From the NCBI RefSeq assembly GCF_900101265.1, contig NZ_FMZS01000010.1, forward strand, positions 186,001 through 250,000: a stretch of 64,000 nt of DNA. Reading direction: 5' to 3'. The DNA is from Massilia sp. PDC64. GTDB lineage: Bacteria > Pseudomonadota > Gammaproteobacteria > Burkholderiales > Burkholderiaceae_D. The notes beneath the pieces were generated by a model that was not told the DNA's origin, did not search any database, and saw nothing but the letters and a program-made list of their open reading frames with translations. The translations under genes were made by a program, and so were the position numbers. Below are positions 16,983 through 24,919 of this stretch, one piece after another (position 1 is the first letter of the stretch; each line of letters opens with the position of its first letter).

Positions 16983-17480
16983 TCATTTCATCAACCGCGC
17001 GATCTCCTTGTCGACGGCGCGCCGGTCCGGCAGTTCGACCTGCCGGATCGCTTCCCGATCCACGTCGACGAACCTGTCCAGCACGGAAAACACCTCCGCG
17101 ATCAGCTCCGGCCCGAACGCCTGTTCGAGGTTGCGATACTGCTGCGTGATCAGGGGGCTCAGCGTGTCGACGATCTTCTCGCCCAGCGTCGTCATGCGCA
17201 CGGTGACGCGGCGCTGGTCTTCCTCCATGCGTGTGCGCACGATCAGGTCCATGTCCTCCATGCGCGACAGCACGCCGGTCAGGCTCGGACCGAGGATCAC
17301 GCACGTTTCCGAAATCTCCCGCTGTTCCAGCTCGCCCGTATCGGCGAGCACGCGCAGGATGCGCCACTGCTGCTCGGTGAGACCGAAGTGCGTGATGATG
17401 GGACGGAACTGGCCCAGCAGGACTTCCCGCGCTTTCAGGAACATGTTGGGCAGGTTGCGGTACTCGATTTTCTTGACCAT
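16983..17480 (-). CDS. hpaR: MarR-family repressor of homoprotocatechuate genes
   Basis: A 165-residue MarR protein. The winged helix includes LTEQQWRILRVLADTGELEQREISE and ILGPSLTGVLSRMEDMDLIVR, which match the HpaR subfamily of homoprotocatechuate repressors phrase by phrase. The open frame extends upstream, but ATG 17480 starts the family sequence MVKKIEYRNLPNMFLKARE. It is divergent from hpaG1 with a 109-base gap that holds a promoter and two overlapping operator-like repeats. In Escherichia coli HpaR represses the meta-operon and is released by hydroxyphenylacetates; the same is expected here. Confidence 0.9.
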   Translation of the reverse strand: MVKKIEYRNLPNMFLKAREVLLGQFRPIITHFGLTEQQWRILRVLADTGELEQREISETCVILGPSLTGVLSRMEDMDLIVRTRMEEDQRRVTVRMTTLGEKIVDTLSPLITQQYRNLEQAFGPELIAEVFSVLDRFVDVDREAIRQVELPDRRAVDKEIARLMK

Positions 17481-17528
17481 GGCCGTATTGTAGTCGATCG
17501 CCCGCGCAACACCTGCGCGAAAAACCGG

Positions 17529-17565
17529 TTGACTCGTTAATATCTTAATGACTAACATCTTAATG
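17529..17565 (+). promoter_or_regulatory. hpa promoter with tandem HpaR operators
   Basis: A promoter TTGACT (17529-17534) - 18 bases - TAACAT (17553-17558) reads toward hpaG1. The spacer is occupied by CGTTAATA/TCTTAATG (17535-17550), an imperfect palindrome whose half-sites fit C-TTAA-A, and a second copy of the right half, TCTTAATG, ends at 17565. The position explains repression by the divergently encoded HpaR. The block CTAACATCTTAATGAA (17552-17567) recurs at 34051. Confidence 0.65.
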
Positions 17566-17589
17566 AATTTTCGCGAAGGAGACAATCTC

Positions 17590-18243
17590 ATGCAATTCAT
17601 CCGGGATAGCGTCGCGCCCACGGCTACCGTGTACGGCGTGGTGCTGAACGACGGCGCGTCGGTGCGGGCGCTCGGCGACCTCGACGCCGCGCCTTACAAG
17701 GGGGCGCCGAGGGCGCCGGTGTTGTACATCAAGCCGGCCGGCACGCGTGTCGGCGATGGCGCGACCGTGCGCCTGCCGCAGGGCGCGACGGACGTGGAGG
17801 TGGGGGCGACGATCGGCCTCGTCATGGGGCGGTCCGCCGCGCGCCTGGCGCCAGCCGATGCGCTGGACGCCGTGTCGGGCATCGTCCTGGCCGCGGACCT
17901 GAGCCTGCCGCATGCCAGCTACTACCGTCCGGCGATCCGCGAGAAGTGCTTCGATGGCGCGCTCCCGCTGAGCACCATCCATCCGCCGTGCGACCTGTCG
18001 CGCCTGGAACTGGGCATCGACATCGACGGCTGCCTCGCGGATGGCTGGGCGCTGTCCAGCCTCGTGCGCGATCCGGCGCAGCTGCTGGCCGACGTGACGG
18101 CATTCATGACCTTGCGCGCCGGCGACGTGCTGCTGGTCGGCGTGCGCTACGACGCGGCGCGTGCCCGCGTCGGCAGCCGGGTCCGCGTGTCTGCCCATGG
18201 TCTGGGTGCGCTGGCATTCACGATCGAAGGTGACGCACGATGA
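17590..18243 (+). CDS. hpaG1: OPET decarboxylase / HHDD isomerase subunit HpaG1
   Basis: A 217-residue member of the fumarylacetoacetate hydrolase fold, equal to the N-terminal half of the fused E. coli HpaG, which decarboxylates 5-oxopent-3-ene-1,2,5-tricarboxylate. Characteristic segments are VLYIKPAGTRVGDGATV, VEVGATIGLVMGR, VLAADLSLPHASYYRP and IREKCFDGALPLS. GAAGGAGACAATCTC precedes ATG 17590. The stop overlaps the hpaG2 start as ATGA, so the two halves are separate but coupled. First gene of the homoprotocatechuate operon. Confidence 0.92.
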   Translation: MQFIRDSVAPTATVYGVVLNDGASVRALGDLDAAPYKGAPRAPVLYIKPAGTRVGDGATVRLPQGATDVEVGATIGLVMGRSAARLAPADALDAVSGIVLAADLSLPHASYYRPAIREKCFDGALPLSTIHPPCDLSRLELGIDIDGCLADGWALSSLVRDPAQLLADVTAFMTLRAGDVLLVGVRYDAARARVGSRVRVSAHGLGALAFTIEGDAR

Positions 18244-18989
18244 AACACGGACGCATCGCCTTCCAGGGCGCCATCCATGACGTGACCCCGGCAGCCGACG
18301 GGAGCGTACGTCTCGCCGACGGCCGCCTGCTCGACGGGGACAAGGTGGAATGGCTGGCGCCGATCGAGGCCGGCACCGTCTTCGCGCTGGGCCTGAACTA
18401 CGCGGACCACGCGAAGGAGCTCGCGTTCCAGGCGCCGGAAGTGCCGCTGGTGTTCCTGAAAGGGACGAACGGCATCATCGGTCACCGCGCATTCACCCGC
18501 AGGCCGAAGGATGCCACGTACATGCACTACGAGTGCGAGCTGGCCGTCGTGATCGGCAAGCAGGGTTACCGCGTGCCGAAGGAGCGCGCCTACGAGATCG
18601 TGCGCGGCTACACCGTCGCGAACGACTACGCGATCCGCGACTACCTCGAAAACTACTACCGCCCGAACCTGCGCGTGAAGAACCGCGACGGCTGCACGCC
18701 GCTGGGACCATGGCTGGTCGACCGCGCCGACGTGCCCGATCCCATGAACCTGAAGCTCGCGACGCGCGTGAACGGCACGACCACGCAGCAGGGCACGACG
18801 GCCGACATGATCTTCGACATCCCGACGCTGATCGGATACCTGTCGTCGTTCATGACCTTGTACCCGGGCGACGTGATCCTGACCGGCACGCCCGAGGGGC
18901 TGGCCGACGTGAAGGCCGGCGATGTGGTCGAGACCGAGATCGAAGGCATCGGCACCCTGGTCAATACCATCGTTCAAGCAGAGGAGTAA
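18240..18989 (+). CDS. hpaG2: OPET decarboxylase / HHDD isomerase subunit HpaG2
   Basis: A 249-residue FAH-fold enzyme corresponding to the C-terminal half of fused HpaG; it isomerises or decarboxylates the tricarboxylate ring-cleavage intermediates using a divalent metal. GLNYADHAKELAF, the acidic ligands in HYECELAVVIG, YTVANDYAIRDYLENYYRP and DVILTGTPEG are clear family signatures. It is translationally coupled to hpaG1 and 3 bases before hpaE. The split gene, seen also in many beta- and gammaproteobacteria, is normal and not a frameshift. Confidence 0.93.
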   Translation: MKHGRIAFQGAIHDVTPAADGSVRLADGRLLDGDKVEWLAPIEAGTVFALGLNYADHAKELAFQAPEVPLVFLKGTNGIIGHRAFTRRPKDATYMHYECELAVVIGKQGYRVPKERAYEIVRGYTVANDYAIRDYLENYYRPNLRVKNRDGCTPLGPWLVDRADVPDPMNLKLATRVNGTTTQQGTTADMIFDIPTLIGYLSSFMTLYPGDVILTGTPEGLADVKAGDVVETEIEGIGTLVNTIVQAEE

Positions 18990-18992
18990 CCC

Positions 18993-20456
18993 ATGACGAC
19001 ACATGTACGACACCTGATCGACGGCCGCCTGGTCGACAGCGATAACGCGTTCGACACCGTCAACCCCGCGACCGGCGAGGTGCTCGCCACCGTCGCCAGC
19101 GGCGGCCAGGCCGAGGTCGACGCCGCCGTCGCCGCCGCGAAGGCCGCGTTTCCCGGCTGGGCCGCGACACCCGCCAGGGAGCGCGCCCGCCTGCTGCGCA
19201 AGCTGGGCGACCTGATTGCCGCCGACGTGCCGGCACTGGCCGAGCTGGAGACGCGCGACTGCGGCCAGGTCATCGGGCAGACGAAGAAGGCGCTGATCCC
19301 GCGCGCCGCCGACAATTTCTACTATTTCGCCGAACTTGCCCAGCACCAGCACGGCGAAACGTACGACTCCGACACGGGCCACCTGAACTATACGCTGTGG
19401 CAACCGGTGGGCGTGTGCGCGCTGGTCTCGCCGTGGAACGTGCCGTTCATGACCGCCACGTGGAAGACGGCACCGTGTCTGGCACTGGGCAACACGGCCG
19501 TGATGAAGATGTCGGAACTGTCGCCGCTGACCGCCAGCCGCCTCGGCGAGCTGGTACTGGAAGCGGGCATTCCGCCGGGCGTGTTCAACGTCGTGCACGG
19601 CTACGGCCATATGGCCGGCGAGCCGTTGATCGCGCATCCGGACGTACGCGCGATCTCGTTCACGGGCTCGACGGCGACCGGAAACCGCATCGTCAGGACG
19701 GCCGGCCTGAAGAAGTTCTCGATGGAGCTGGGCGGTAAATCGCCTTTCATCATCTTCGACGACGCGGATTACGAGCGCGCGCTCGATGCCGCCATCTTCA
19801 TGATCTTCTCGAACAACGGCCAGCGCTGTACGGCGGGTTCGCGCATCCTCGTGCACGACAGGATCTACGACAGATTCGTCGCCGACTTCGCCGGCCGCGC
19901 GGCGCGCCTGAAGGTCGGCGATCCGCTCGATCCGGACACGATCATCGGCCCGTTGATCAGCCGCGGCCACTGGGACAAGGTGACGGGCTACATCGAACTG
20001 GGCCAGCGCGAAGGCGCGACGCTCGTCTACGGTGGCGGCACGCCCGACGTGCCCGCCCACCTGAAGGGCGGCAACTGGGTGCAGCCGACCGTGTTCGCCG
20101 ACGTCGACAACCGCATGCGGATCGCCCAGGAGGAAATCTTCGGACCGGTGCCCTGCATCATCCGCTTCAGGACGGAAGAGGAGGCGATCCGCATCGCCAA
20201 CGACACCGTGTACGGGCTGTCGTCGTACTTGTGGACCGAGAACACGGGCCGCGTCATGCGCATGGCGAAGGCCATCGAGGCCGGCATGACCTTCGTGAAC
20301 AGCCAGAACGTGCGCGACCTGCGCCAGCCGTTCGGCGGCGTCAAGGCGTCCGGCACGGGCCGCGAGGGCAATCACTACAGCTACGAAGTGTTCTGCGAAG
20401 CGAAGAACGTCGCGGTCTCCTACGGCAATCACACTATCCCCCGCTGGGGCGTTTGA
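18993..20456 (+). CDS. hpaE: 5-carboxymethyl-2-hydroxymuconate semialdehyde dehydrogenase
   Basis: A 487-residue NAD-dependent aldehyde dehydrogenase that oxidises the semialdehyde made by HpaD to the tricarboxylate. Residue Cys279 in NNGQRCTAGSR is the nucleophile and the glutamate of MELGGKSPF the general base; FTGSTATGNRIV binds NAD. The C-terminal RDLRQPFGGVKASGTGREG is typical of HpaE. The position between hpaG2 (3 bases) and hpaD (19 bases) confirms the role. Confidence 0.95.
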   Translation: MTTHVRHLIDGRLVDSDNAFDTVNPATGEVLATVASGGQAEVDAAVAAAKAAFPGWAATPARERARLLRKLGDLIAADVPALAELETRDCGQVIGQTKKALIPRAADNFYYFAELAQHQHGETYDSDTGHLNYTLWQPVGVCALVSPWNVPFMTATWKTAPCLALGNTAVMKMSELSPLTASRLGELVLEAGIPPGVFNVVHGYGHMAGEPLIAHPDVRAISFTGSTATGNRIVRTAGLKKFSMELGGKSPFIIFDDADYERALDAAIFMIFSNNGQRCTAGSRILVHDRIYDRFVADFAGRAARLKVGDPLDPDTIIGPLISRGHWDKVTGYIELGQREGATLVYGGGTPDVPAHLKGGNWVQPTVFADVDNRMRIAQEEIFGPVPCIIRFRTEEEAIRIANDTVYGLSSYLWTENTGRVMRMAKAIEAGMTFVNSQNVRDLRQPFGGVKASGTGREGNHYSYEVFCEAKNVAVSYGNHTIPRWGV

Positions 20457-20475
20457 TCATCACGGAGGAGACATC

Positions 20476-21324
20476 ATGGGCAAACTCGCACTCGCCGCCA
20501 AGATCACCCACGTGCCGTCGATGTACCTGTCGGAGCAGGACGGCCCGCACAAGGGCTGCCGCCAGGCCGCCATCGACGGCCACAAGGAAATCGCGCGCCG
20601 CTGCCGTGCGCTGGGCGTGGACACGATCGTCGTGTTCGATACGCACTGGCTCGTCAACAGCGGTTACCACATCAACTGCGCACCGCGCTGGGAGGGCATC
20701 TACACCAGCAACGAACTGCCGCACTTCATCAAGAACCTGCCGTACGCGTATGACGGCAATCCGCAGCTCGGCAAGCTGATCGCCGACGCCGCCACACAGG
20801 CCGGGGTGCACACCCGTGCCCACGACGACACGAGCCTCGGCCTCGAATACGGTGCGCTCGTACCGATGCGCTACATGAACGAGGACAAGCGGTTCAGGGT
20901 CGTGTCGGTATCGGCGCTGTGCATGGCGCACAACCTGCCCGACAGCGTGGCGTTCGGCCGCGCCGTCCGCCGCGCGATCGAAGACGACTACGACGGCACC
21001 GTGGCCATCTTCGCCAGCGGTTCGCTGTCGCACCGCTTCGCGCAGAACGGCGTGTCCGAGCAATTCCTGCACAGGGTCTGGGATCCGTTCCTCGAAACGA
21101 CCGACCGCCACGTCGTGGAACTGTGGAAGAACGGCGACTGGAAAGCCTTCTGCGGCATGCTGCCGGAGTACGCGACCAAGTGTCATGGCGAGGGCTTCAT
21201 GCATGACACGGCGATGCTGCTCGGCGCCCTCGGCTGGGACGACTACGACGGCAAGGCGGAGATCGTCACGCCTTACTTCGGCTCGTCCGGCACGGGACAG
21301 CTCAACGCCATCCTGCCCGTGTGA
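20476..21324 (+). CDS. hpaD: 3,4-dihydroxyphenylacetate 2,3-dioxygenase
   Basis: A 282-residue extradiol ring-cleavage dioxygenase of the LigB (class III) type, as in the E. coli hpa cluster. THVPSMYLSEQDGPHKG gives the first iron histidine, VVFDTHWLVNSGYHI the second, and EYGALVPMRYM the glutamate region; FASGSLSHRFAQN is also conserved. It opens the homoprotocatechuate ring using Fe(II) and oxygen in the cytoplasm. It shares the operon with hpaE and hpaF. No 4-hydroxyphenylacetate hydroxylase (hpaBC) is in the window. Confidence 0.95.
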   Translation: MGKLALAAKITHVPSMYLSEQDGPHKGCRQAAIDGHKEIARRCRALGVDTIVVFDTHWLVNSGYHINCAPRWEGIYTSNELPHFIKNLPYAYDGNPQLGKLIADAATQAGVHTRAHDDTSLGLEYGALVPMRYMNEDKRFRVVSVSALCMAHNLPDSVAFGRAVRRAIEDDYDGTVAIFASGSLSHRFAQNGVSEQFLHRVWDPFLETTDRHVVELWKNGDWKAFCGMLPEYATKCHGEGFMHDTAMLLGALGWDDYDGKAEIVTPYFGSSGTGQLNAILPV

Positions 21325-21333
21325 GGAGACGCC

Positions 21334-21729
21334 ATGCCACACCTCACGTTCGAGTGCACGGACAACATCTACGACGACGCCGCGATTCCCGCGCTGCTGA
21401 AGCAGGCCAACGACGTCCTCATCGCCCAGGACGGCATCTACCCGACGGGAGGCATCCGCTCGCGCGCCGTCCGGCTGCACGACTGGTGCGTGGCCGACGG
21501 CCGTCACGACGACGCGTTCGTCCACGCCACGCTGAAGATCGGCAGCGGCCGGTCTCCGGAAGCACAGCAGCGGACCGGCGATGCCCTGTTCCGCCTGATG
21601 ACGGAACACTTCGCCGACCTGTACGCCCGGCGCGGCCTGGCGCTGTCGCTGGAAATCGTGGAGTTCGGCGAAGCCGGCACCTGGAAGCAGAACAACATCC
21701 ACGCGCGCTACAAGAAGTCCGCGGCGTGA
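21334..21729 (+). CDS. hpaF: 5-carboxymethyl-2-hydroxymuconate delta-isomerase
   Basis: A 131-residue tautomerase-superfamily isomerase. After removal of Met the N-terminal proline (MPHLTFECTDNI) serves as the catalytic base, and GGIRSRAVRLHDWCVAD with HATLKIGSGR matches the CHMI family. It converts the ring-cleavage diacid into the keto isomer used by HpaG. GAGGAGACGCC precedes ATG 21334; the gene follows hpaD by 9 bases. Confidence 0.94.
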   Translation: MPHLTFECTDNIYDDAAIPALLKQANDVLIAQDGIYPTGGIRSRAVRLHDWCVADGRHDDAFVHATLKIGSGRSPEAQQRTGDALFRLMTEHFADLYARRGLALSLEIVEFGEAGTWKQNNIHARYKKSAA

Positions 21730-21746
21730 CACAGAAAGAAACAAGG

Positions 21747-22550
21747 ATGCTTACACAATTTGCAATCGAACGCGCCGCCCGACGCCTGCACGAAGCGGAG
21801 AAGAGCCGCCGGCAGGTGCCTCAGATCTCGCTCGAGCACCCCGACATCACGATTCCCGACGCGTATGCGATCCAGCGCGAGTGGATCAGGCTGAAACTTG
21901 CCGAGGGCCGCAGGATCATCGGCCACAAGATCGGCCTGACGTCGCGCGCCATGCAGATGTCGTCGCAGATCGACGAGCCGGACTACGGCACGCTGCTGGA
22001 CGACATGGTGTTCAAGGATGGGAGCGACATCCCGTGCGACCGCTTCATCGACCCCATGCTCGAAGTGGAACTCGCGTTCATCCTGAAGGACCGGCTGGCC
22101 GGGGAAAACGTCAGCATGCTCGACGTGCTGTCGGCCACCGACTACGTGATCCCGGCCGTCGAAATCATCGACGCGCGCTGCCACCGCATCGATCCGGAAA
22201 CCGGACGCCCGCGCAAGGTAATGGACACCATTTCCGACAACGCCGCCAACGTCGGCATCATCATGGGCGGCCGTCCCATCAAGCCGATGGACGTCGACCT
22301 GCGCTGGGTCGCGGCGCTCCTGTACCGCAACGGCGTGATCGAGGAGAGCGGCGTCGCGGCGGGCGTGCTGAATCATCCGGCCAACGGCATCGCGTGGCTG
22401 GCCAGGAAATTCGCGCCGTTCGACGTGGCGCTGGAGCCGGGGCAGGTCATCCTCGCCGGCTCGTTCACCCGTCCCGTCAGGATCCGTCCGGGCGACACCT
22501 TCCACATCGACTACGGCACGCTGGGCGCGATCAGCGCGCGCTTCGTCTAG
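21747..22550 (+). CDS. hpaH: 2-oxohepta-3-ene-1,7-dioate hydratase
   Basis: A 267-residue metal-dependent hydratase of the MhpD/HpaH family within the FAH fold, adding water to give 4-hydroxy-2-oxoheptanedioate. GHKIGLTSRAMQ, PMLEVELAFILKD (metal acids), AVEIIDARCH and ISDNAANVGIIMGG are diagnostic. The length equals that of E. coli HpaH. ATG 21747 has AAGGATG context; longer readings into hpaF are not supported. Part of the hpa operon, directly before the aldolase. Confidence 0.94.
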   Translation: MLTQFAIERAARRLHEAEKSRRQVPQISLEHPDITIPDAYAIQREWIRLKLAEGRRIIGHKIGLTSRAMQMSSQIDEPDYGTLLDDMVFKDGSDIPCDRFIDPMLEVELAFILKDRLAGENVSMLDVLSATDYVIPAVEIIDARCHRIDPETGRPRKVMDTISDNAANVGIIMGGRPIKPMDVDLRWVAALLYRNGVIEESGVAAGVLNHPANGIAWLARKFAPFDVALEPGQVILAGSFTRPVRIRPGDTFHIDYGTLGAISARFV

Positions 22551-22558
22551 GAGGCCGG

Positions 22559-23353
22559 ATGCACATGCCACGCAACCTTTTCAAGCGCGCGCTCGCGGCG
22601 CGCGAACAGCAGATCGGGCTGTTCCTCGGAATGGCCGAGCCGTATGTCGCCGACCTGGTGGCCGGCACCGGTTTCGACTGGCTGCTGATCGACGGCGAGC
22701 ACGGCCCCAACGACCTGCGGACGATCATCGCCCAGCTGCAGGTACTGGCGGCGCATCCGGTGCGGCCCGTCGTGCGCACCCGCGACCACGACCCCGCCGT
22801 CATCAAGCAGCTGCTCGACGCGGGCGCGCAGACGCTGATGGTGCCGATGGTGGAAACGGCCGGACAGGCGAGATCACTGGTGCGCGCGATGCGCTATCCG
22901 CCGCACGGCATCCGCGGCGTGGGCACGGCGATGGCGCGGGCCGCGCGCTGGAACGGCGTCGCCGATTATTTCGCGCATGCCGACGACGAACAATGCCTGA
23001 TCGTGCAGATCGAGTCGCGTACCGCGCTGGACGGCCTGGCCGGCATCCTCGAGGTGGACGGCGTCGACGCCGTGTTCGTGGGGCCGTCGGACCTGGCGGC
23101 GTCGCTGGGGCATCTCGGCAATCCCGGCCATCCCGACGTCAGGGATGCCGTCGCCCGCGCCATCGGCCAGATCGCCGCCGCAGGCAAGGCTGCCGGCGTG
23201 TTCTCCGCCGATCCGGCGCTGGCCGCTTCGTACCGCGAGACCGGCGCGAGTTTCGTGCTCGTCGGCGTCGACGCGCTGTTGCTGCGCAATGCCGCCGTCG
23301 CGCTGGCTGCGCGTTTCAAGGCAGACGGCGCCAAAGCCGGCGCCGCATACTGA
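22559..23353 (+). CDS. hpaI: 4-hydroxy-2-oxoheptanedioate aldolase
   Basis: A class II (metal-dependent) pyruvate aldolase of 264 residues splitting 4-hydroxy-2-oxoheptanedioate into pyruvate and succinate semialdehyde. His48 in IDGEHGPND is the catalytic base; QIESRTA holds a metal glutamate and FVGPSDLAASLGH the metal aspartate. TAGGAGGCCGG lies before ATG 22559 (an ATG two codons in is an alternative). The next gene is a succinate semialdehyde dehydrogenase, which removes the product. Confidence 0.95.
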   Translation: MHMPRNLFKRALAAREQQIGLFLGMAEPYVADLVAGTGFDWLLIDGEHGPNDLRTIIAQLQVLAAHPVRPVVRTRDHDPAVIKQLLDAGAQTLMVPMVETAGQARSLVRAMRYPPHGIRGVGTAMARAARWNGVADYFAHADDEQCLIVQIESRTALDGLAGILEVDGVDAVFVGPSDLAASLGHLGNPGHPDVRDAVARAIGQIAAAGKAAGVFSADPALAASYRETGASFVLVGVDALLLRNAAVALAARFKADGAKAGAAY

Positions 23354-23363
23354 AAGGAAGTCC

Positions 23364-24818
23364 ATGCTCGAACTGAACGATCCGGCGCTGCTGCGCCAGT
23401 CCTGCCTCATCGGCGGTGCATGGGTGGGGGGCGACGAAGGCGTGACCGCGCCCGTCGTCAATCCCGCCGACGGCACCACCATCGCCCGCGTGCCATTCTG
23501 CGGCGCGGCCGAGACCGAACGCGCGATCGCGGCCGCCGATACCGCGTTCCAGACGTGGCGCGATACCACGGCGGCCGAACGCGCCCGCATCCTGCGCCGC
23601 TGGCACGATCTCGTGCTGGCCAGCCAGGACGACCTGGCTGTCATCATGACGGCGGAGCAGGGCAAGCCGCTGGCGGAAGCGAAAGCCGAAATCGCCTATG
23701 CGGCCGCGTACATCGAATGGTTTGCGGAGGAGGCCCGGCGTGCCTATGGCGAAGTGATCCCGTCGCCGGCGCGCGACCGTCAGCTCGTGGTGACGCGCGA
23801 ACCGGTCGGCGTATGTGCCGCCATCACACCGTGGAACTTCCCGGCCGCGATGGTCACGCGCAAGGTGGCGCCCGCGCTCGCCGCCGGCTGCGCGGTCGTG
23901 CTGAAACCCGCGCAGCAGACGCCATTGTCGGCGCTGGCGCTGGCCGAACTCGCGGTGCGCGCGGGCGTGCCGCCCGGCGTGTTCAGCGTCGTGACGGGAA
24001 AGGCGAGCGCCATCGGCGGCGCGCTGTCGGCGAGCCCCGTGGTGCGCAAGCTGAGTTTCACGGGATCGACACCCATCGGCATCCACCTGATGCGCGCATG
24101 CGCGGACACGGTCAAGAAGCTGTCGCTGGAACTGGGCGGCAATGCGCCGTTCATCGTGTTCGACGACGCCGACGTCGATGCGGCCGTCGCCGGCGCCATC
24201 GCGTCCAAGTACCGCAACGCCGGCCAGACGTGCGTGTGCAGCAACCGCTTCCTCGTCCAGGATGGCATCTACGAACGCTTTGCGGCGAAGCTGGCCGTGG
24301 CCGTCGGGCTGCTCAAGGTCGGCAACGGCCGCGAGGCGGGCGTGACGGTGGGCCCGCTGATCGACGACGCGGCCGTCGCCAAGGTCGAGGAACTGGTGGA
24401 CGACGCGCTCGGCAAGGGCGCGCGCGTGCTGGCCGGCGGCCGCCGCCATGCGCTGGGCCGCAGCTGGTACGAACCCACCGTGCTGGCCGACGCGACACCT
24501 GCGATGGCAGTGGCGAGGGAAGAGATCTTCGGACCGGTCGCGCCCCTGTTCCGCTTCACCGACGAGTCCGAGGCAATCGCGCTGGCCAACGACACGGAAT
24601 ACGGCCTGGCGGCGTACTTCTATACCAGGGACCACGCGCGCGCCTGGCGCGTGTCGCGTCGCCTGGAATACGGCATGGTTGGCGTGAACACGGGCCAGAT
24701 CTCGACCGAGGTGGCACCGTTCGGCGGCGTCAAGTCGTCCGGCATCGGCCGCGAGGGATCGCGCCACGGGCTCGACGAATACATGGAACTCAAGTACGTC
24801 GCCATGGGCGGGCTGTGA
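23364..24818 (+). CDS. gabD: Succinate-semialdehyde dehydrogenase
   Basis: A 484-residue aldehyde dehydrogenase of the GabD type. PWNFPAAMVTRKVAPALAAG, LSLELGGNAPFIVFDDAD, Cys290 in NAGQTCVCSNRF, and the GabD ending VAPFGGVKSSGIGREGSR with ELKYV are all present. It oxidises succinate semialdehyde from HpaI to succinate, linking the meta pathway to the citric acid cycle. It follows hpaI by 10 bases with AAAGGAAGTCC before the start, so it belongs to the hpa operon. Confidence 0.92.
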   Translation: MLELNDPALLRQSCLIGGAWVGGDEGVTAPVVNPADGTTIARVPFCGAAETERAIAAADTAFQTWRDTTAAERARILRRWHDLVLASQDDLAVIMTAEQGKPLAEAKAEIAYAAAYIEWFAEEARRAYGEVIPSPARDRQLVVTREPVGVCAAITPWNFPAAMVTRKVAPALAAGCAVVLKPAQQTPLSALALAELAVRAGVPPGVFSVVTGKASAIGGALSASPVVRKLSFTGSTPIGIHLMRACADTVKKLSLELGGNAPFIVFDDADVDAAVAGAIASKYRNAGQTCVCSNRFLVQDGIYERFAAKLAVAVGLLKVGNGREAGVTVGPLIDDAAVAKVEELVDDALGKGARVLAGGRRHALGRSWYEPTVLADATPAMAVAREEIFGPVAPLFRFTDESEAIALANDTEYGLAAYFYTRDHARAWRVSRRLEYGMVGVNTGQISTEVAPFGGVKSSGIGREGSRHGLDEYMELKYVAMGGL

Positions 24819-24830
24819 CGCGCCAGCCAT

Positions 24831-24882
24831 CCTGTTCATAACAGGTATGAGCGCCATGAGATTGCCACATACCTCATGCGCT
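24831..24882. repeat. Two inverted repeats between gabD and the MFS gene
   Basis: CCTGTT-CAT-AACAGG (24831-24845) is a perfect 6-bp hairpin, followed by GCGCCATGAG / CTCATGCGC with one bulge. There is no T run. They could be an attenuator, an RNA-processing site or an operator that sets MFS-porin expression apart from the hpa enzymes. Confidence 0.4.
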
Positions 24883-24919
24883 CCTACCATGAATTCCATA
24901 ACAATATCCGGAGACACGC

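Noticed and set aside
17590..18989. Frameshift splitting a fused hpaG gene
   Set aside because: Both halves have their own ribosome sites or ATGA coupling and full domains; separate hpaG1/hpaG2 is a common arrangement.
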